This document shows positions 28,330-38,990 of a stretch of 64,000 bases of DNA, in pieces (positions within the stretch are counted from its first letter, which is position 1; each line of letters begins with the position of its first letter). The stretch is from the NCBI RefSeq assembly GCF_023554255.2, contig NZ_JAMJWD020000004.1, positions 124,001 through 188,000 of the forward strand, in the 5' to 3' direction. Made by a program: the position numbers and the translations under genes. The notes beneath the pieces were generated by a model. It was not told the origin of the DNA, did not search any database, and worked only from the letters and a program-made list of their open reading frames with translations. Source of the stretch: Phyllobacterium sp. 21LDTY02-6. Lineage in GTDB: Bacteria > Pseudomonadota > Alphaproteobacteria > Rhizobiales > Rhizobiaceae.

Positions 28330-28728
28330 TCAATGCTCATGCGTATGCGGGAGGTCGAGCTTGCCTTCTTCGGCCTTGTGCTTGTACTGGAGCGCGATCA
28401 GGACGCCCTTCATCCAGCGCAGCGCCGTCAGGCACAGGACGAGCGCGAGCGGTATCCACAGCAGGAAATGCACCCATAGCGGCGGGCCGACATTGACCTC
28501 CATCCACAGCGCCAGCCCGACGACGATGAAGCCTATGAGCAACATGACAAGCACGGCCGGGCCATCGCCGGAATCGATGAACGAATAGTCCAGCCCGCAG
28601 CTCGAGCACTGGCGCGCCGGCGCTATGAAGCCATTGAACAGCCTGCCCTGGCCGCAGCGCGGGCAGCGGGCCTTGATTCCAGCGCTGAACGGATCAACGG
28701 GCGGATATAGGGCCTTGTCATCTTGCAT
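28330..28728 (-). CDS. DUF983 zinc-ribbon membrane protein
   Basis: 132 residues. A zinc-ribbon-like Cys pair set (CPRCGQGRLFNGF and CSSCGLDY) precedes two transmembrane helices (VLVMLLIGFIVVGLALW and FLLWIPLALVLCLTALR), and the C-terminus ends in a His-containing tail (HTHEH). DUF983 genes recur beside cytochrome oxidase genes in alphaproteobacteria, but their function is not established. An in-frame TTG at 28737 is possible; the ATG at 28728 is preferred. It sits between the L,D-transpeptidase and SURF1 genes with gaps of 10 and 3 bases. Confidence 0.9.
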   Translation of the reverse strand: MQDDKALYPPVDPFSAGIKARCPRCGQGRLFNGFIAPARQCSSCGLDYSFIDSGDGPAVLVMLLIGFIVVGLALWMEVNVGPPLWVHFLLWIPLALVLCLTALRWMKGVLIALQYKHKAEEGKLDLPHTHEH

Positions 28729-28738
28729 GATTTCCAAC

Positions 28739-29239
28739 TCAGGGGTTTATTTCGATTGGCGTTCCATCCTGGACGAGCGCCCAGATTTCATCCATCTGCG
28801 AATTAGTGACCGCTATGCAGCCATCTGTCCAGTCGATAAGTTGTAGCACCCAGCCCCACCAGCCATAGCCGTTGACGGCGCCATGGATCATGATGTCGCC
28901 GCCCGGCGAGACGCCAAGCGCGCGGGCCGCCGCCCTGTCCTGCGCATTGGGGTAGGAGACATGGATGGATTTGTGCGCCATGCTTTTCGGGTTGCGCCAG
29001 TCGAGCACATATCGCCCCTCCGGCGTGCGTTCATCGCCTTCCCAGCGCTTGTGGCCGACGGGCCGCGCGCCAAGTGCGATCCTGTATTCCCTTATGGGCT
29101 TGCCCGCCGACAGCAGTTCCATGCGGCGCTCCGCCTTGTAGACGCGCACGAGATCGACCGGACCATCCTGCGCCGGCGCCGAAGCGGCCATGCCGAGGCA
29201 AAGCAGGATGGCGCAGAGGATGGTTTTCCAGATCGGCAT
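28739..29239 (-). CDS. L,D-transpeptidase family protein (YkuD/ErfK)
   Basis: 166 residues with a signal peptide (ILCAILLCLGMAASAPAQ). The YkuD domain shows the catalytic block IMIHGAVNG followed by IDWTDGCIAVTNSQMDEIW with the nucleophilic Cys; Asp-Gly replaces the more common His-Gly before it, as in the YafK-like branch. These enzymes form 3-3 peptidoglycan crosslinks or attach proteins to peptidoglycan. The start at 29239 opens the signal peptide; the frame to 29395 runs through the cox terminator and into ctaE, so it was rejected. It sits between the cox operon terminator and DUF983, so it appears to lead the LDT-DUF983-SURF1 run. Confidence 0.87.
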   Translation of the reverse strand: MPIWKTILCAILLCLGMAASAPAQDGPVDLVRVYKAERRMELLSAGKPIREYRIALGARPVGHKRWEGDERTPEGRYVLDWRNPKSMAHKSIHVSYPNAQDRAAARALGVSPGGDIMIHGAVNGYGWWGWVLQLIDWTDGCIAVTNSQMDEIWALVQDGTPIEINP

Positions 29240-29272
29240 GAATCCAGCATATCGCCGGCGAATGCGTCCAAA

Positions 29273-29304
29273 TAAAGAGGGCGGCAGGTCTGACCTGCCG
29301 CCCT
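29273..29304 (-). terminator. Rho-independent terminator of the cytochrome oxidase operon
   Basis: Perfect 13-base arms AGGGCGGCAGGTC (29278-29290) and its complement (29292-29304) form a very strong hairpin. On the minus strand it is followed by CTCTTTATTT. It lies 24 bases past the ctaE stop and before the L,D-transpeptidase start, so it ends the ctaC-ctaE transcript. Confidence 0.8.
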
Positions 29305-29328
29305 GATGACTCGCCCGGATCGGAGTGC

Positions 29329-30207
29329 CTATTCGGCGGCCAGCGGCGCGCCCCACGAAGCCCATACATAGACCGTGAAGAACAGGAACAGCCATACGAC
29401 GTCGACGAAGTGCCAGTACCAGGCGGCAGCCTCGAAGCCGAAATGCTTCTGCGGGGTGAAATCGTTCTTGATCGCCCGGATGAGGCAGACGAGCAGGAAG
29501 ATCGTCCCGATGATCACATGGAAGCCGTGGAAGCCGGTCGCCATGAAGAAGGTGGCGCCATAGATCGAATCCTTGAACGCGAATGGCGCATGGATGTACT
29601 CATAGGCCTGCACGAAGGAGAACAGCACGCCGAGGATCACCGTCAGCGACAGGCCGGTGATGAGGCCCTTGCGATCATTGTGCAGCAAGGCATGGTGGGC
29701 CCAGGTCACCGTGGTGCCGGAAAGCAGCAGGATCACCGTGTTGTAGAGCGGCAGGTGCAGCGGGTCGAGAACTTCGAGGCCCTTGGGCGGCCACACGCCG
29801 CCGGTGAAGGCTGCGCGGGCTACCTGCTCCGCGTCGGCGGGGTAAAGGCTGGCATCGAAGAACGCCCAGAACCAGGCGGCGAAGAACATCACCTCGGAGG
29901 CGATGAACATGATCATGCCATAACGCAGGTGCAGCGAGACGACCCGCGTGTGGTGCCCCTGCTTGCCTTCCTTGATCGTATCCGACCACCAGCCAAACAT
30001 GGTGTAGAGTACGATCACCAGACCGACCAGGAATATCCAGGGGTTGGTCAGGTTGGCATTGAAGAGAACGAACTCGCCGCCGGAATGGTACCGCATGAAG
30101 CCGATACCGCCGATCGCCAGGATGAAAGCGCCGACCGAGGCGAGAAAGGGCCAGGGGCTCGGATCGATAATATGGTAGTCGTGGTTCTTTTGGTGCGCTT
30201 CGGCCAT
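29329..30207 (-). CDS. ctaE: Cytochrome c oxidase subunit III
   Basis: 292 residues, seven membrane helices. Family landmarks include NHDYHIIDPSPWPFLAS at the N-terminus, YGMIMFIASEVMFFAAWFWAFFDASL with the conserved Glu, TVTWAHHALL, TGFHGFHVIIGTIFLLVCLIR and the C-terminal AAAWYWHFVDVVWLFLF. Subunit III stabilises aa3 oxidase and its proton uptake. Last gene of the cta operon; the terminator lies just downstream. Confidence 0.97.
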   Translation of the reverse strand: MAEAHQKNHDYHIIDPSPWPFLASVGAFILAIGGIGFMRYHSGGEFVLFNANLTNPWIFLVGLVIVLYTMFGWWSDTIKEGKQGHHTRVVSLHLRYGMIMFIASEVMFFAAWFWAFFDASLYPADAEQVARAAFTGGVWPPKGLEVLDPLHLPLYNTVILLLSGTTVTWAHHALLHNDRKGLITGLSLTVILGVLFSFVQAYEYIHAPFAFKDSIYGATFFMATGFHGFHVIIGTIFLLVCLIRAIKNDFTPQKHFGFEAAAWYWHFVDVVWLFLFFTVYVWASWGAPLAAE

Positions 30208-30264
30208 TTTAACCCCCGCAAGGTCTGTTATCGAATAAACATCGGCAGCACTGCCGGTGCAAGT

Positions 30265-30876
30265 TCAGAGTTGTCCCGCCTTGTCCTTCTTCGTCACATC
30301 GGCGCTGGCGGCAACCGGCGCAGGCATGTCGATCGGAAAGAATGTATAGGACAAGGTAATTGTGTGAACGCCTTCAAGTTCCGGCGCATTGACGATCTCC
30401 GGGTCGACGAAGAAGACCACCGGCATCTCCATGTCCTCGCCCGGCTTCAACACCGTATCGGTAAAGCAGAAACACTCCACCTTGTTGAAATAGGCTCCCG
30501 CCGCCTGCGGCGTGACATTGAAGGACGCCCTGCCCGCCGTCGCCTTGCCGGTGACATTGCGGGCCTCGTACTTGATCAGCGTCGTCTCGCCGATATTCAT
30601 CGTCACTTCGCGCTGCACCGGCTTGAAATCCCAGGGCAGCCCGCCCGACGTATTGGCGTCGAAGCGCACCGTGATCTTCCTGTCGAGGATCGTATCGGAA
30701 ACCTGTTCGACCCGCTGCGTCGTGCCGCCATAACCCGTGACCTGGCAGAACATCGCGTAGAGCGGAACCGCGGCAAAGGCCATGCCCACCATGCCGAAGA
30801 AGAAGGCGAGGCACGAAATCGCTATGGTCCGGTCGGACCAGCGGGATTTCCTTGCGGGTGCGTTGCTCTGTGTCAT
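30265..30876 (-). CDS. ctaG: Cytochrome c oxidase assembly protein CtaG (Cox11)
   Basis: 203 residues. One N-terminal membrane anchor ([24 protein letters not shown]) is followed by a periplasmic immunoglobulin-like copper-binding domain. The copper motif is [20 protein letters not shown] with CFC, and the conserved [14 protein letters not shown] follows the anchor. Cox11 delivers copper to the CuB site of subunit I. It sits between coxF and ctaE; 57 bases separate it from ctaE. Confidence 0.96.
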   Translation of the reverse strand: MTQSNAPARKSRWSDRTIAISCLAFFFGMVGMAFAAVPLYAMFCQVTGYGGTTQRVEQVSDTILDRKITVRFDANTSGGLPWDFKPVQREVTMNIGETTLIKYEARNVTGKATAGRASFNVTPQAAGAYFNKVECFCFTDTVLKPGEDMEMPVVFFVDPEIVNAPELEGVHTITLSYTFFPIDMPAPVAASADVTKKDKAGQL

Positions 30877-30885
30877 TCTTCCAAC

Positions 30886-31041
30886 CTACATCGGCCTGTT
30901 GAAGAGAGCGGCACCGAGCTTTGCCCAGGTGCCCACATAGACGATGACCACGAAGGCGGCCAGCGCCAGCGCCAGGGCCAGCGACCGGCTGCGCCGCGCC
31001 CGCTTCTGCTTTTCCGTGAGGGTAACGCGATCCTCGCTCAT
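30886..31041 (-). CDS. coxF: CoxF-like small membrane protein
   Basis: 51 residues. A basic N-terminal stretch ([13 protein letters not shown]) precedes one transmembrane helix ([23 protein letters not shown]), ending FNRPM. Small single-helix genes in this position, between ctaB and ctaG, are annotated CoxF in rhizobia and relatives; the molecular role is not established. ATG at 31041 overlaps the ctaB stop by four bases (ATGA), and the stop lies nine bases before ctaG, so it is firmly inside the operon. Easily missed because of its length. Confidence 0.85.
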   Translation of the reverse strand: MSEDRVTLTEKQKRARRSRSLALALALAAFVVIVYVGTWAKLGAALFNRPM

Positions 31042-31988
31042 ATCGCCCCACCGAACGCCGCCATCGCCTTGCCGACCAGAACCTCGCCGAGGAGGACGGC
31101 ATAGAGCGAAAACAGGTAGAAGATCGAAAATGCGAACAGCTTCTTTGCCGGGCTGATCATCGGCTCGCCGACTTCCGCGCGCCACACCTTGAAGGCGTAG
31201 AGCAGGAACAGCGCACCCATCACGATGGAGAACACGCCATAGGCCGGCCCGGCAAAGCCCATCACCCAGGGCAGCACGCCAACCGGCGCCACCAGCACCG
31301 TATAAAGGAATATCTGGAACTTGGTCGAAGCCGCGCCCATCACATTCGGCATCATCGGGATGCGGGCCTTTTCATAATCGTCCGACATGAACAGCGACAG
31401 CGCCCAGAAATGCGGCGGCGTCCACAGGAAGATGATCATGAACAGCACGATGCTCTCGATGCTGACGGAATTGGTGACGGCGGCCCAGCCGATCATGGGC
31501 GGGAACGCACCCGCCGCGCCGCCGATGACGATGTTCTGCGGCGTCGAGCGCTTCAGCCAGATCGTATAGATCACCGCATAGAAGAAGATGGTGAAGGCGA
31601 GCAGGAAGGCGGCAAGGAGATTGACGAAGAGCCCGAGCGTGACGACCGAGAATGCCGACAGCACCAGGCCGAAGCCCAGCGCTTCCTCGCGCGAGACGCG
31701 TCCGGCCGGGATAGGCCGCTTGGCGGTCCGCTTCATCACCGCGTCGATATCGGCGTCGTACCACATGTTGAGCGCGCCGGAGGCGCCGGCTCCAACGGCA
31801 ATGCACAGAATGGCGATCGCCGCGATGACCGGATTGATATGGCCGGGCGCCGCCATCATGCCGACGAACCCGGTGAAGATGACGAGCGACATGACCCGAG
31901 GCTTGAGCAGGGCAATGAAATCCGATGCGCTGGCCTCTGAAAGACCTGCGCCCGCATCCATGACTGCCTGTTTCTCGATAAGTGACAT
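31038..31988 (-). CDS. ctaB: Protoheme IX farnesyltransferase
   Basis: 316 residues with about nine membrane helices, UbiA superfamily. It converts heme b to heme o for aa3 oxidase. The prenyl-diphosphate motifs are [25 protein letters not shown] and, in the second half, [33 protein letters not shown] at 31988 was chosen. The more 5' in-frame ATG at 32033 falls in the loop of a perfect inverted repeat (32020-32048), which would hinder initiation, and its extra residues do not look like the family. Confidence 0.94.
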   Translation of the reverse strand: MSLIEKQAVMDAGAGLSEASASDFIALLKPRVMSLVIFTGFVGMMAAPGHINPVIAAIAILCIAVGAGASGALNMWYDADIDAVMKRTAKRPIPAGRVSREEALGFGLVLSAFSVVTLGLFVNLLAAFLLAFTIFFYAVIYTIWLKRSTPQNIVIGGAAGAFPPMIGWAAVTNSVSIESIVLFMIIFLWTPPHFWALSLFMSDDYEKARIPMMPNVMGAASTKFQIFLYTVLVAPVGVLPWVMGFAGPAYGVFSIVMGALFLLYAFKVWRAEVGEPMISPAKKLFAFSIFYLFSLYAVLLGEVLVGKAMAAFGGAI

Positions 31989-32019
31989 TCGCTTTTTAAA
32001 GTCCGCTGCTGTGTTGGTC

Positions 32020-32048
32020 GGGCGGGCCGCCATGAAGACGGCCCGCCC
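32020..32048. repeat. Intercistronic inverted repeat between ctaD and ctaB
   Basis: Perfect nine-base arms GGGCGGGCC and GGCCCGCCC with an 11-base loop, seven bases past the ctaD stop. No T tract follows on the minus strand. Such elements between oxidase core-subunit and assembly genes often lower downstream expression or protect the upstream mRNA 3' end; that function is inferred. Confidence 0.65.
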
Positions 32049-32054
32049 TGATCG

Positions 32055-33755
<1,701 letters not shown>

Positions 33756-34625
33756 TTAGTTGCCAGCCACATTGATGTTCTTGCCGGCTTCCACCGAAGC
33801 GGCGAGCGTCTTGTAGGCCCCCGGCAGATCGCTGCCGGCAGCCGCGAACCAGGCATCATACTGCGCCTGCGAGACGACGCGTATGGCGATGGGCATGAAG
33901 GCATGGTCCTTGCCGCAGATTTCCGAGCACTGGCCGTAATAAAGGCCTTCCTTGTCGGCCTTGAACCAGGTCTCGTTGACGCGGCCGGGCACGGCATCGA
34001 TCTTCACGCCGAAGGCCGGCATGGCGAAGGCGTGGATGACGTCGGCGCCGGTCACGAGGACGCGCACCGTCGTGTCGACCGGCACGATCATCTCGTTGTC
34101 CACAGCCAGGAGGCGCGGATAGGCCTTGATGTCTTCCTTGCCGGCGGTGCTGCGATCGGCATCCTTGAGCATGACCGAATCGAAGGAAAGCGGCGTCTCG
34201 CCCGCCTGGTACTCATAACCCCAATACCACTGGTAGCCCGTGGCCTTGACGGTGAGCTTCGGATCTTCGGGCGAATATTGCGCCGTCAGCAGCTGGAAGG
34301 ACGGCACGGCGAGGAAAAGCAGGATGACGACCGGCGCCACCGTCCAGACGATTTCCACGGCGGTGTTGTGGCTCGTCTTGGAAGGCACGGCGTTCCTGCT
34401 CGCGCGGTAACGCAGCATGACCCAGGCCAGGAGGCCCATGACGAAGAGCGTGATCGGAATGATAAACCAAAGCGTGTAGCGCTCGAACCAGACAATCTGC
34501 TCCATGATGCCGGAAGCGGCCGGTTGGAACGTGATCTGCCAGGGTTCGGGCTGTGCCGCAAAGGCAGTGCCAGCGCACAAAAGGCCACCCAGGATACCGG
34601 TCAGCGTGACAATGTTCTTCTTCAC
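33756..34625 (-). CDS. ctaC: Cytochrome c oxidase subunit II
   Basis: 289 residues: signal peptide (to about residue 23), two membrane helices and a periplasmic cupredoxin domain. The CuA site is GQCSEICGKDHAFM with Cys233 and Cys237, plus the upstream His in DVIHAFAMPAFGVK. ATGYQWYWGYEY is the aromatic electron-entry region. It accepts electrons from cytochrome c. It heads the ctaC-ctaD-ctaB-coxF-ctaG-ctaE operon, so its promoter must lie in the 291-base region (34626-34916) shared with the divergent ialB-like gene; I could not identify clear -35/-10 boxes there. Confidence 0.97.
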   Translation of the reverse strand: MKKNIVTLTGILGGLLCAGTAFAAQPEPWQITFQPAASGIMEQIVWFERYTLWFIIPITLFVMGLLAWVMLRYRASRNAVPSKTSHNTAVEIVWTVAPVVILLFLAVPSFQLLTAQYSPEDPKLTVKATGYQWYWGYEYQAGETPLSFDSVMLKDADRSTAGKEDIKAYPRLLAVDNEMIVPVDTTVRVLVTGADVIHAFAMPAFGVKIDAVPGRVNETWFKADKEGLYYGQCSEICGKDHAFMPIAIRVVSQAQYDAWFAAAGSDLPGAYKTLAASVEAGKNINVAGN

Positions 34626-34916
34626 CTAGAAATCTCCCGAATGAAGCTTTGGTTCCATACATTATTGCCGGGCGGCGAGGCCCGGGTCCTGCCGCGTTCA
34701 AACCACACATTAGCCCACATCGCAAGGAAGGCGAACGTGAACCCATGCGGCATTTTTGCGCGCAGCCTGCCCGATAATTGACCCGATGCGGCCAAACGGA
34801 TGAATTTTTAGCCGCGATGGCGTGTTTTCCTCGCCAGAGCGGCGTTCAGCACACAATCCGGCCACTTTTGCGCTGCACCAAACCGGAATGGCTGCCATAC
34901 GCTGGGGAGTGTTCAA

Positions 34917-35513
34917 GTGGCATTCTTTTCATCCGGTTCGGGGCGGTTTATCGTCTGGATGATTCGTTTTGGAGCCGCCATGTCATTTTTTGCGTTACAT
35001 AAGATTACAGCACGTAAGATTATCGCCGGCCTGTTTGTCGCTTCGATCGCGGCCTTGCCCGCCAACGCCCTTGCGGCGCCCCAGAGCGGAACCGTGAAAT
35101 CGACTCATGGCGCATGGTCCATTCTCTGCGACACGCCGGCCGGAGCCAAATCGGAGCAATGCGCGCTCGTCCAGAACGTGGTCGCGGCGGATCGGCCCGA
35201 AATGGGCCTTTCGGTCGTGGTGCTCAAGACCGCCGACAACAAGGCGAAGATCCTGCGCGTCCTCGCACCGCTCGGCGTGCTGCTGCCGAACGGGCTCGGC
35301 CTCAATGTCGACGGCAAGGACATAGGCCGCGCCTATTTCGTCCGCTGCTTCGAAGATGGCTGCTATGCGGAAGTCATTCTCGAGGACCAGCTGGTGCAGA
35401 CGCTGAAGACCGGCAAGGCGGCGACATTCATCGTCTTCCAGACGCCCGAGGAAGGCATCGGCATCCCGGTCGAACTGAACGGATTCGGCGCAGGTTTCGA
35501 CGCCCTCCCCTGA
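34917..35513 (+). CDS. Invasion-associated locus B (IalB) family protein
   Basis: 198 residues from the GTG at 34917, which has GGGGAG seven bases upstream; ATGs at 34959 and 34980 are alternatives and would give a more conventional signal peptide ending ANALA. The mature domain is IalB-like: STHGAWSILCDTPAGAKSEQCALVQ, then VLLPNGLGLNVDGKDIGRAYFVRCFEDGCYAEVILEDQLV with four Cys that probably form two disulfides, and FQTPEEGIGIPVEL. IalB of Bartonella aids erythrocyte invasion, but the family is widespread in non-pathogenic alphaproteobacteria and its general role is unknown. Periplasmic by prediction. Confidence 0.87.
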   Translation: MAFFSSGSGRFIVWMIRFGAAMSFFALHKITARKIIAGLFVASIAALPANALAAPQSGTVKSTHGAWSILCDTPAGAKSEQCALVQNVVAADRPEMGLSVVVLKTADNKAKILRVLAPLGVLLPNGLGLNVDGKDIGRAYFVRCFEDGCYAEVILEDQLVQTLKTGKAATFIVFQTPEEGIGIPVELNGFGAGFDALP

Positions 35514-35606
35514 GCGCTTCAAAGCGGGCTTCAAATTTCGGGTTGTCCCGCGCTGGCCGAAGTCCTACATCCGTTCTTGTAATTGCCATTGGAACCGGAT
35601 GTTGCC

Positions 35607-37019
35607 ATGAAAAGCCTTATCGACAGTTTTGACGCCCCCCGGGAGAAAATCCTCGAAACTGTCAAGCATGCGCTTGGCTCGGCCGATGATGGCGAGCTTT
35701 TCGTGGAATATCGCGAATCGGAAGGCCTCGTCTTCGACAATGGCCGGCTGAAGAACGGTTCGTTCAACCAGGATCGCGGCTTCGGCCTGCGCGCCGTCGC
35801 GGGTGAAGCCGTCGGCTATGCCCATGCGGGCGAGCTTTCGCTGAATGCGCTTGGCCGCGCCGCCGATGCCGTCTCGGCCGTCGCCACGGGACATGCTGGC
35901 ACCTACCAGGCTGCGCCGCCAAGAACCAATATCAGCCTTTATGGCGACGAAAATCCCCTCGGCGCGCCGAGTTTCGAGGAAAAGGTCAAGCTGCTCCAGG
36001 AAATCGACGCCTATCTGCGCGCCAGGGATCCCAAGGTGCGCCAGGTCACGGCTTCGCTCGCCGCCTCGTGGCAGCAGGTGGAAATCCTGCGCGCTGATGG
36101 ACATTTCGTCCGCGACGTCAGGCCCATGGTGCGGCTCAACGTTTCCGTCGTTGCCGGCGATGGCGATCGCCAGGAGAGCGGCAGCTATGGCGCCGGCGGG
36201 CGCAAGGGCTTTGGCGAATTCATCGCCGGCGGCAATTGGCAGCATGCGGCCGATGAGGCGCTGCGGCAGGCGCTGGTCAATCTGGAGGCGATCCCCGCCC
36301 CGGCCGGCACCTTCGACATCGTACTTGCCAGCGGCTGGCCGGGCGTCATGCTGCACGAGGCCGTCGGCCATGGCCTCGAAGGCGATTTCAACCGCAAGAA
36401 GACGTCGGCCTTTGCCGGGCTTCTCGGCCAGCGCGTCGCTTCGAAGGGTGTCACCGTCGTCGATGACGGCACGATCACCGAACGCCGGGGCTCGCTGACG
36501 GTCGATGACGAGGGCATGCCCACCAACAAGACGGTGCTGATCGAGGACGGAATCCTCGTCGGCTACATGCAGGACCGCCAGAACGCCCGGCTGATGGGCA
36601 TGGCGCCGACCGGCAATGGCAGGCGGGAATCCTACGCCCATGCCCCGATGCCGCGCATGACCAATACCTATATGCTGAGCGGCGACAAGACACCCGAGGA
36701 GATCATCGCTTCGGTAAAGAAGGGCATCTACGCCGTTTCATTCGGCGGCGGCCAGGTCGACATCACCTCAGGCAAGTTCGTCTTCGGCTGCACCGAGGCC
36801 TATATGATCGAGGACGGCAAGATCGGCGTCCCGGTCAAGGGCGCCATGCTGATCGGCAATGGACCGGACGCCATGCAGCGCATCTCCATGGTCGGCAACG
36901 ACATGCAGCTCGATACGGGTATCGGCAATTGCGGCAAGGGCGGGCAATGGGTGCCGGTCGGCGTCGGCCAGCCGCATCTGCGCATGGATCGCATGACGGT
37001 CGGCGGGACCTCGGTCTGA
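35607..37019 (+). CDS. tldD: Metalloprotease TldD
   Basis: 470 residues. The metal motif HEAVGHGLEGD (H-E-x3-H) is in the centre, with the C-terminal half carrying KKGIYAVSFGGGQVDITSGKFVFGCTEAYMIEDGKIG. TldD with TldE (PmbA) forms a zinc protease that degrades unfolded peptides and processes modified peptides such as microcin B17. No tldE is in this window. ATG at 35607 was preferred to the TTG at 35583 because the downstream start matches the usual N-terminal length. It converges on the RNA methyltransferase gene with five bases between stops. Confidence 0.93.
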   Translation: MKSLIDSFDAPREKILETVKHALGSADDGELFVEYRESEGLVFDNGRLKNGSFNQDRGFGLRAVAGEAVGYAHAGELSLNALGRAADAVSAVATGHAGTYQAAPPRTNISLYGDENPLGAPSFEEKVKLLQEIDAYLRARDPKVRQVTASLAASWQQVEILRADGHFVRDVRPMVRLNVSVVAGDGDRQESGSYGAGGRKGFGEFIAGGNWQHAADEALRQALVNLEAIPAPAGTFDIVLASGWPGVMLHEAVGHGLEGDFNRKKTSAFAGLLGQRVASKGVTVVDDGTITERRGSLTVDDEGMPTNKTVLIEDGILVGYMQDRQNARLMGMAPTGNGRRESYAHAPMPRMTNTYMLSGDKTPEEIIASVKKGIYAVSFGGGQVDITSGKFVFGCTEAYMIEDGKIGVPVKGAMLIGNGPDAMQRISMVGNDMQLDTGIGNCGKGGQWVPVGVGQPHLRMDRMTVGGTSV

Positions 37020-37024
37020 TCCGG

Positions 37025-38254
37025 CTATTTCTTGCTCAGGAGCGCCACCGTCTCCACATGGGCCGACCATAGAAACTGATCGATCGGCACCACCCGGTCG
37101 ATCTTGTAGCCGCCCTTCGCCAATATGCTCAGATCCCGCGCCAGCGTGATCGGATTGCACGACACGGCCGCGACCTTCGGCACGGCAGATTTCGCAAGTT
37201 CGAGGCATTGCGCCTCGGCACCGGCACGCGGCGGATCGAAGAGCACGCCATTGAAGGGCGCAAGTTCGCGCGGAAGCAGCGGCCGGCGGAAGAGGTCGCG
37301 CCGCTCGACCGTCAACGGCTTGAGGCCCTGGACGTGACGCACGGCCCTGTCCAGCGCGTTCACGGCGGCCTGATCGCCCTCGACGGCATGGACGGCCGAC
37401 TTTTCCGCCAGCCGCAGTGCAAAGGTGCCCGAGCCCGAAAACAGATCCGCCACGCGCTTGGACTTGCCGAGATGCGCCGTGACGAGAGCAGCCATCGCGT
37501 TCTCAGCATCGAGCGTAGCCTGCAGGAAACTGCCCGGAGGAACGGCAACGGGCACGCGGCCGAACTGCACGACAGGCTTGCGCGGCTCGACAATGATCTC
37601 CCCGTCGAGGCTGAGCCGGGCGAAACCCTTCTCGATGACAAGCGCAGTCAGGGCGCGGCGCTGGGCGCCATCGGGCGCGGCGCAGCCGGATGCCATGATG
37701 TCGAGGCCGCTTGCCGTCGCCGTCACCGTCAGCTTGAACGGTTTCATCGCCCCGCCGAGCACGGCAACCAGCTGCCGCAGATCGGCCAGTCGGTCGGTGA
37801 TGGCCGGCACGGCAATGGGACATTGGGAAATATCGATAAGCTCGTGGCTGTGATGGCGATTGAAGCCGAGCTGCGGCCCGTGATCGCTGTTGCGGACGGC
37901 GAACACCACCCTGCGCCTTGTCTGCGGCGCGCAGGATATCAGCGGATCGAGCGTAAACTGCAATCCGCGCCCGGCAAGGGCATCCTGCACCAGCGACCGT
38001 TTCCAGGCGCGATAGGCATCCTCCTGCCAATGCTGCAATGTGCAGCCGCCGCATTCCTCGAAATGCTGGCAGACCGGCGCCACGCGCTGCGGCGATGGCT
38101 CCAGAAGCGCCATGATCGTACCGCGCCCGTTCTCGACGGCGATATTGGCTGTTTCGCCGGGAAGGGCAAAAGGCACGAACGCCGTTCCGCCGGCAAGGGA
38201 TACGATCCCATCGCCGCCAGCACCCATCCGCTCTATCGTGACCCGTGTCGTCAT
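37025..38254 (-). CDS. TrmA/RlmD-family RNA 5-methyluridine methyltransferase
   Basis: 409 residues. An N-terminal TRAM-like beta-barrel (TTRVTIERMGAGGDGIVSL) precedes a [4Fe-4S] motif C-x5-C-x2-C (CQHFEECGGCTLQHW) with a fourth Cys in ISQCPIA. The Rossmann methyltransferase domain has VADLFSGSGTFALRLA for SAM, LFDPPRAGAEAQ, and the catalytic Cys in VAAVSCNPITLARDL. It probably makes m5U in 23S rRNA; which uridine cannot be told. ATG at 38254 overlaps the tlyA stop by four bases; the frame further upstream was rejected. Last gene of dxs-tlyA-rlmD-like. Confidence 0.9.
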   Translation of the reverse strand: MTTRVTIERMGAGGDGIVSLAGGTAFVPFALPGETANIAVENGRGTIMALLEPSPQRVAPVCQHFEECGGCTLQHWQEDAYRAWKRSLVQDALAGRGLQFTLDPLISCAPQTRRRVVFAVRNSDHGPQLGFNRHHSHELIDISQCPIAVPAITDRLADLRQLVAVLGGAMKPFKLTVTATASGLDIMASGCAAPDGAQRRALTALVIEKGFARLSLDGEIIVEPRKPVVQFGRVPVAVPPGSFLQATLDAENAMAALVTAHLGKSKRVADLFSGSGTFALRLAEKSAVHAVEGDQAAVNALDRAVRHVQGLKPLTVERRDLFRRPLLPRELAPFNGVLFDPPRAGAEAQCLELAKSAVPKVAAVSCNPITLARDLSILAKGGYKIDRVVPIDQFLWSAHVETVALLSKK

Positions 38255-38985
38255 TGTTCCTTCAGTCCTGCAAGCAGGAATTCGCGGTTGCCGTCGCCGC
38301 CTTCGATCGGTGATGGATGCAGCCCCAGCGACCGCCAGCCCGGCAGGCCGTCCAGCCACTCCCTTAGAGCATTTGCCACGCGTTCGCCATCGCCGGCGTC
38401 GCGCAAAATGCCGCCCTTGCCGATTGCCTCGCGGCCCGCCTCGAATTGCGGCTTGACCAGCAGCACGCAATGGGCGCCGTTTTCCGCCAGCGACAATGCC
38501 GGTGGCAAGGCAAGCTTCAGCGAGATGAAACTCACATCGGACACCACAATGCCTATCGCGTGGCCGGCCAGGTGGTCCCGCTCCAGTTCCCGCGCATTCA
38601 GCCCTTCAAGGCTGGTGACGCGGCTGTCGGCGGCAAGCACGGGATCGATCTGCCCATGCCCGACATCGACCGCGACGACATGGCGGGCGCCGCGCTCAAG
38701 CAGCACCTGCGTAAACCCGCCGGTAGACGCGCCGATATCCAGTGCGGCCCTGCCGGCGACGTCGATCCCGAAGGCGTCGAGCCCGGCGATGAGCTTGAGA
38801 GCAGCGCGCGATACATAGGCACTCGCCGGGTCATCGACCATGATTTCCGCCGCCGAGCCGCATTCCGCACCCGCCTTGCGCACGACGCGGCCATCGACCT
38901 GCACGGTTCCGCGCAGGATGGCGTCGCGTGCGCGGGATCGGCTGTGGAAGAACCCACGCTCGACCAGCAGTTGATCAAGCCGCAT
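38251..38985 (-). CDS. tlyA: TlyA-family rRNA 2'-O-methyltransferase
   Basis: 244 residues: an N-terminal S4 RNA-binding domain (MRLDQLLVERGFFHSRSRARDAILRGTVQVDG) and an FtsJ-like methyltransferase domain with ALDIGASTGGFTQVLLERGA (SAM) and a K-D-K-E-like set including VSDVSFISLKLAL. TlyA methylates cytidines in 16S and 23S rRNA; some homologues were once annotated as hemolysins. Five bases separate it from dxs upstream, and it overlaps the RNA methyltransferase gene downstream. Confidence 0.94.
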   Translation of the reverse strand: MRLDQLLVERGFFHSRSRARDAILRGTVQVDGRVVRKAGAECGSAAEIMVDDPASAYVSRAALKLIAGLDAFGIDVAGRAALDIGASTGGFTQVLLERGARHVVAVDVGHGQIDPVLAADSRVTSLEGLNARELERDHLAGHAIGIVVSDVSFISLKLALPPALSLAENGAHCVLLVKPQFEAGREAIGKGGILRDAGDGERVANALREWLDGLPGWRSLGLHPSPIEGGDGNREFLLAGLKEQ

Positions 38986-38990
38986 GGCGA

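Noticed and set aside
30243-30256. CGGCAG/CTGCCG inverted repeat between ctaG and ctaE
   Set aside because: Loop of only two bases and six-base arms; likely chance in GC-rich sequence.
29410-31104. 564-codon plus-strand frame opposite ctaE-ctaG-coxF
   Set aside because: Antisense shadow of membrane-protein genes; composition is Glu/Arg/Gly-rich without recognisable motifs.
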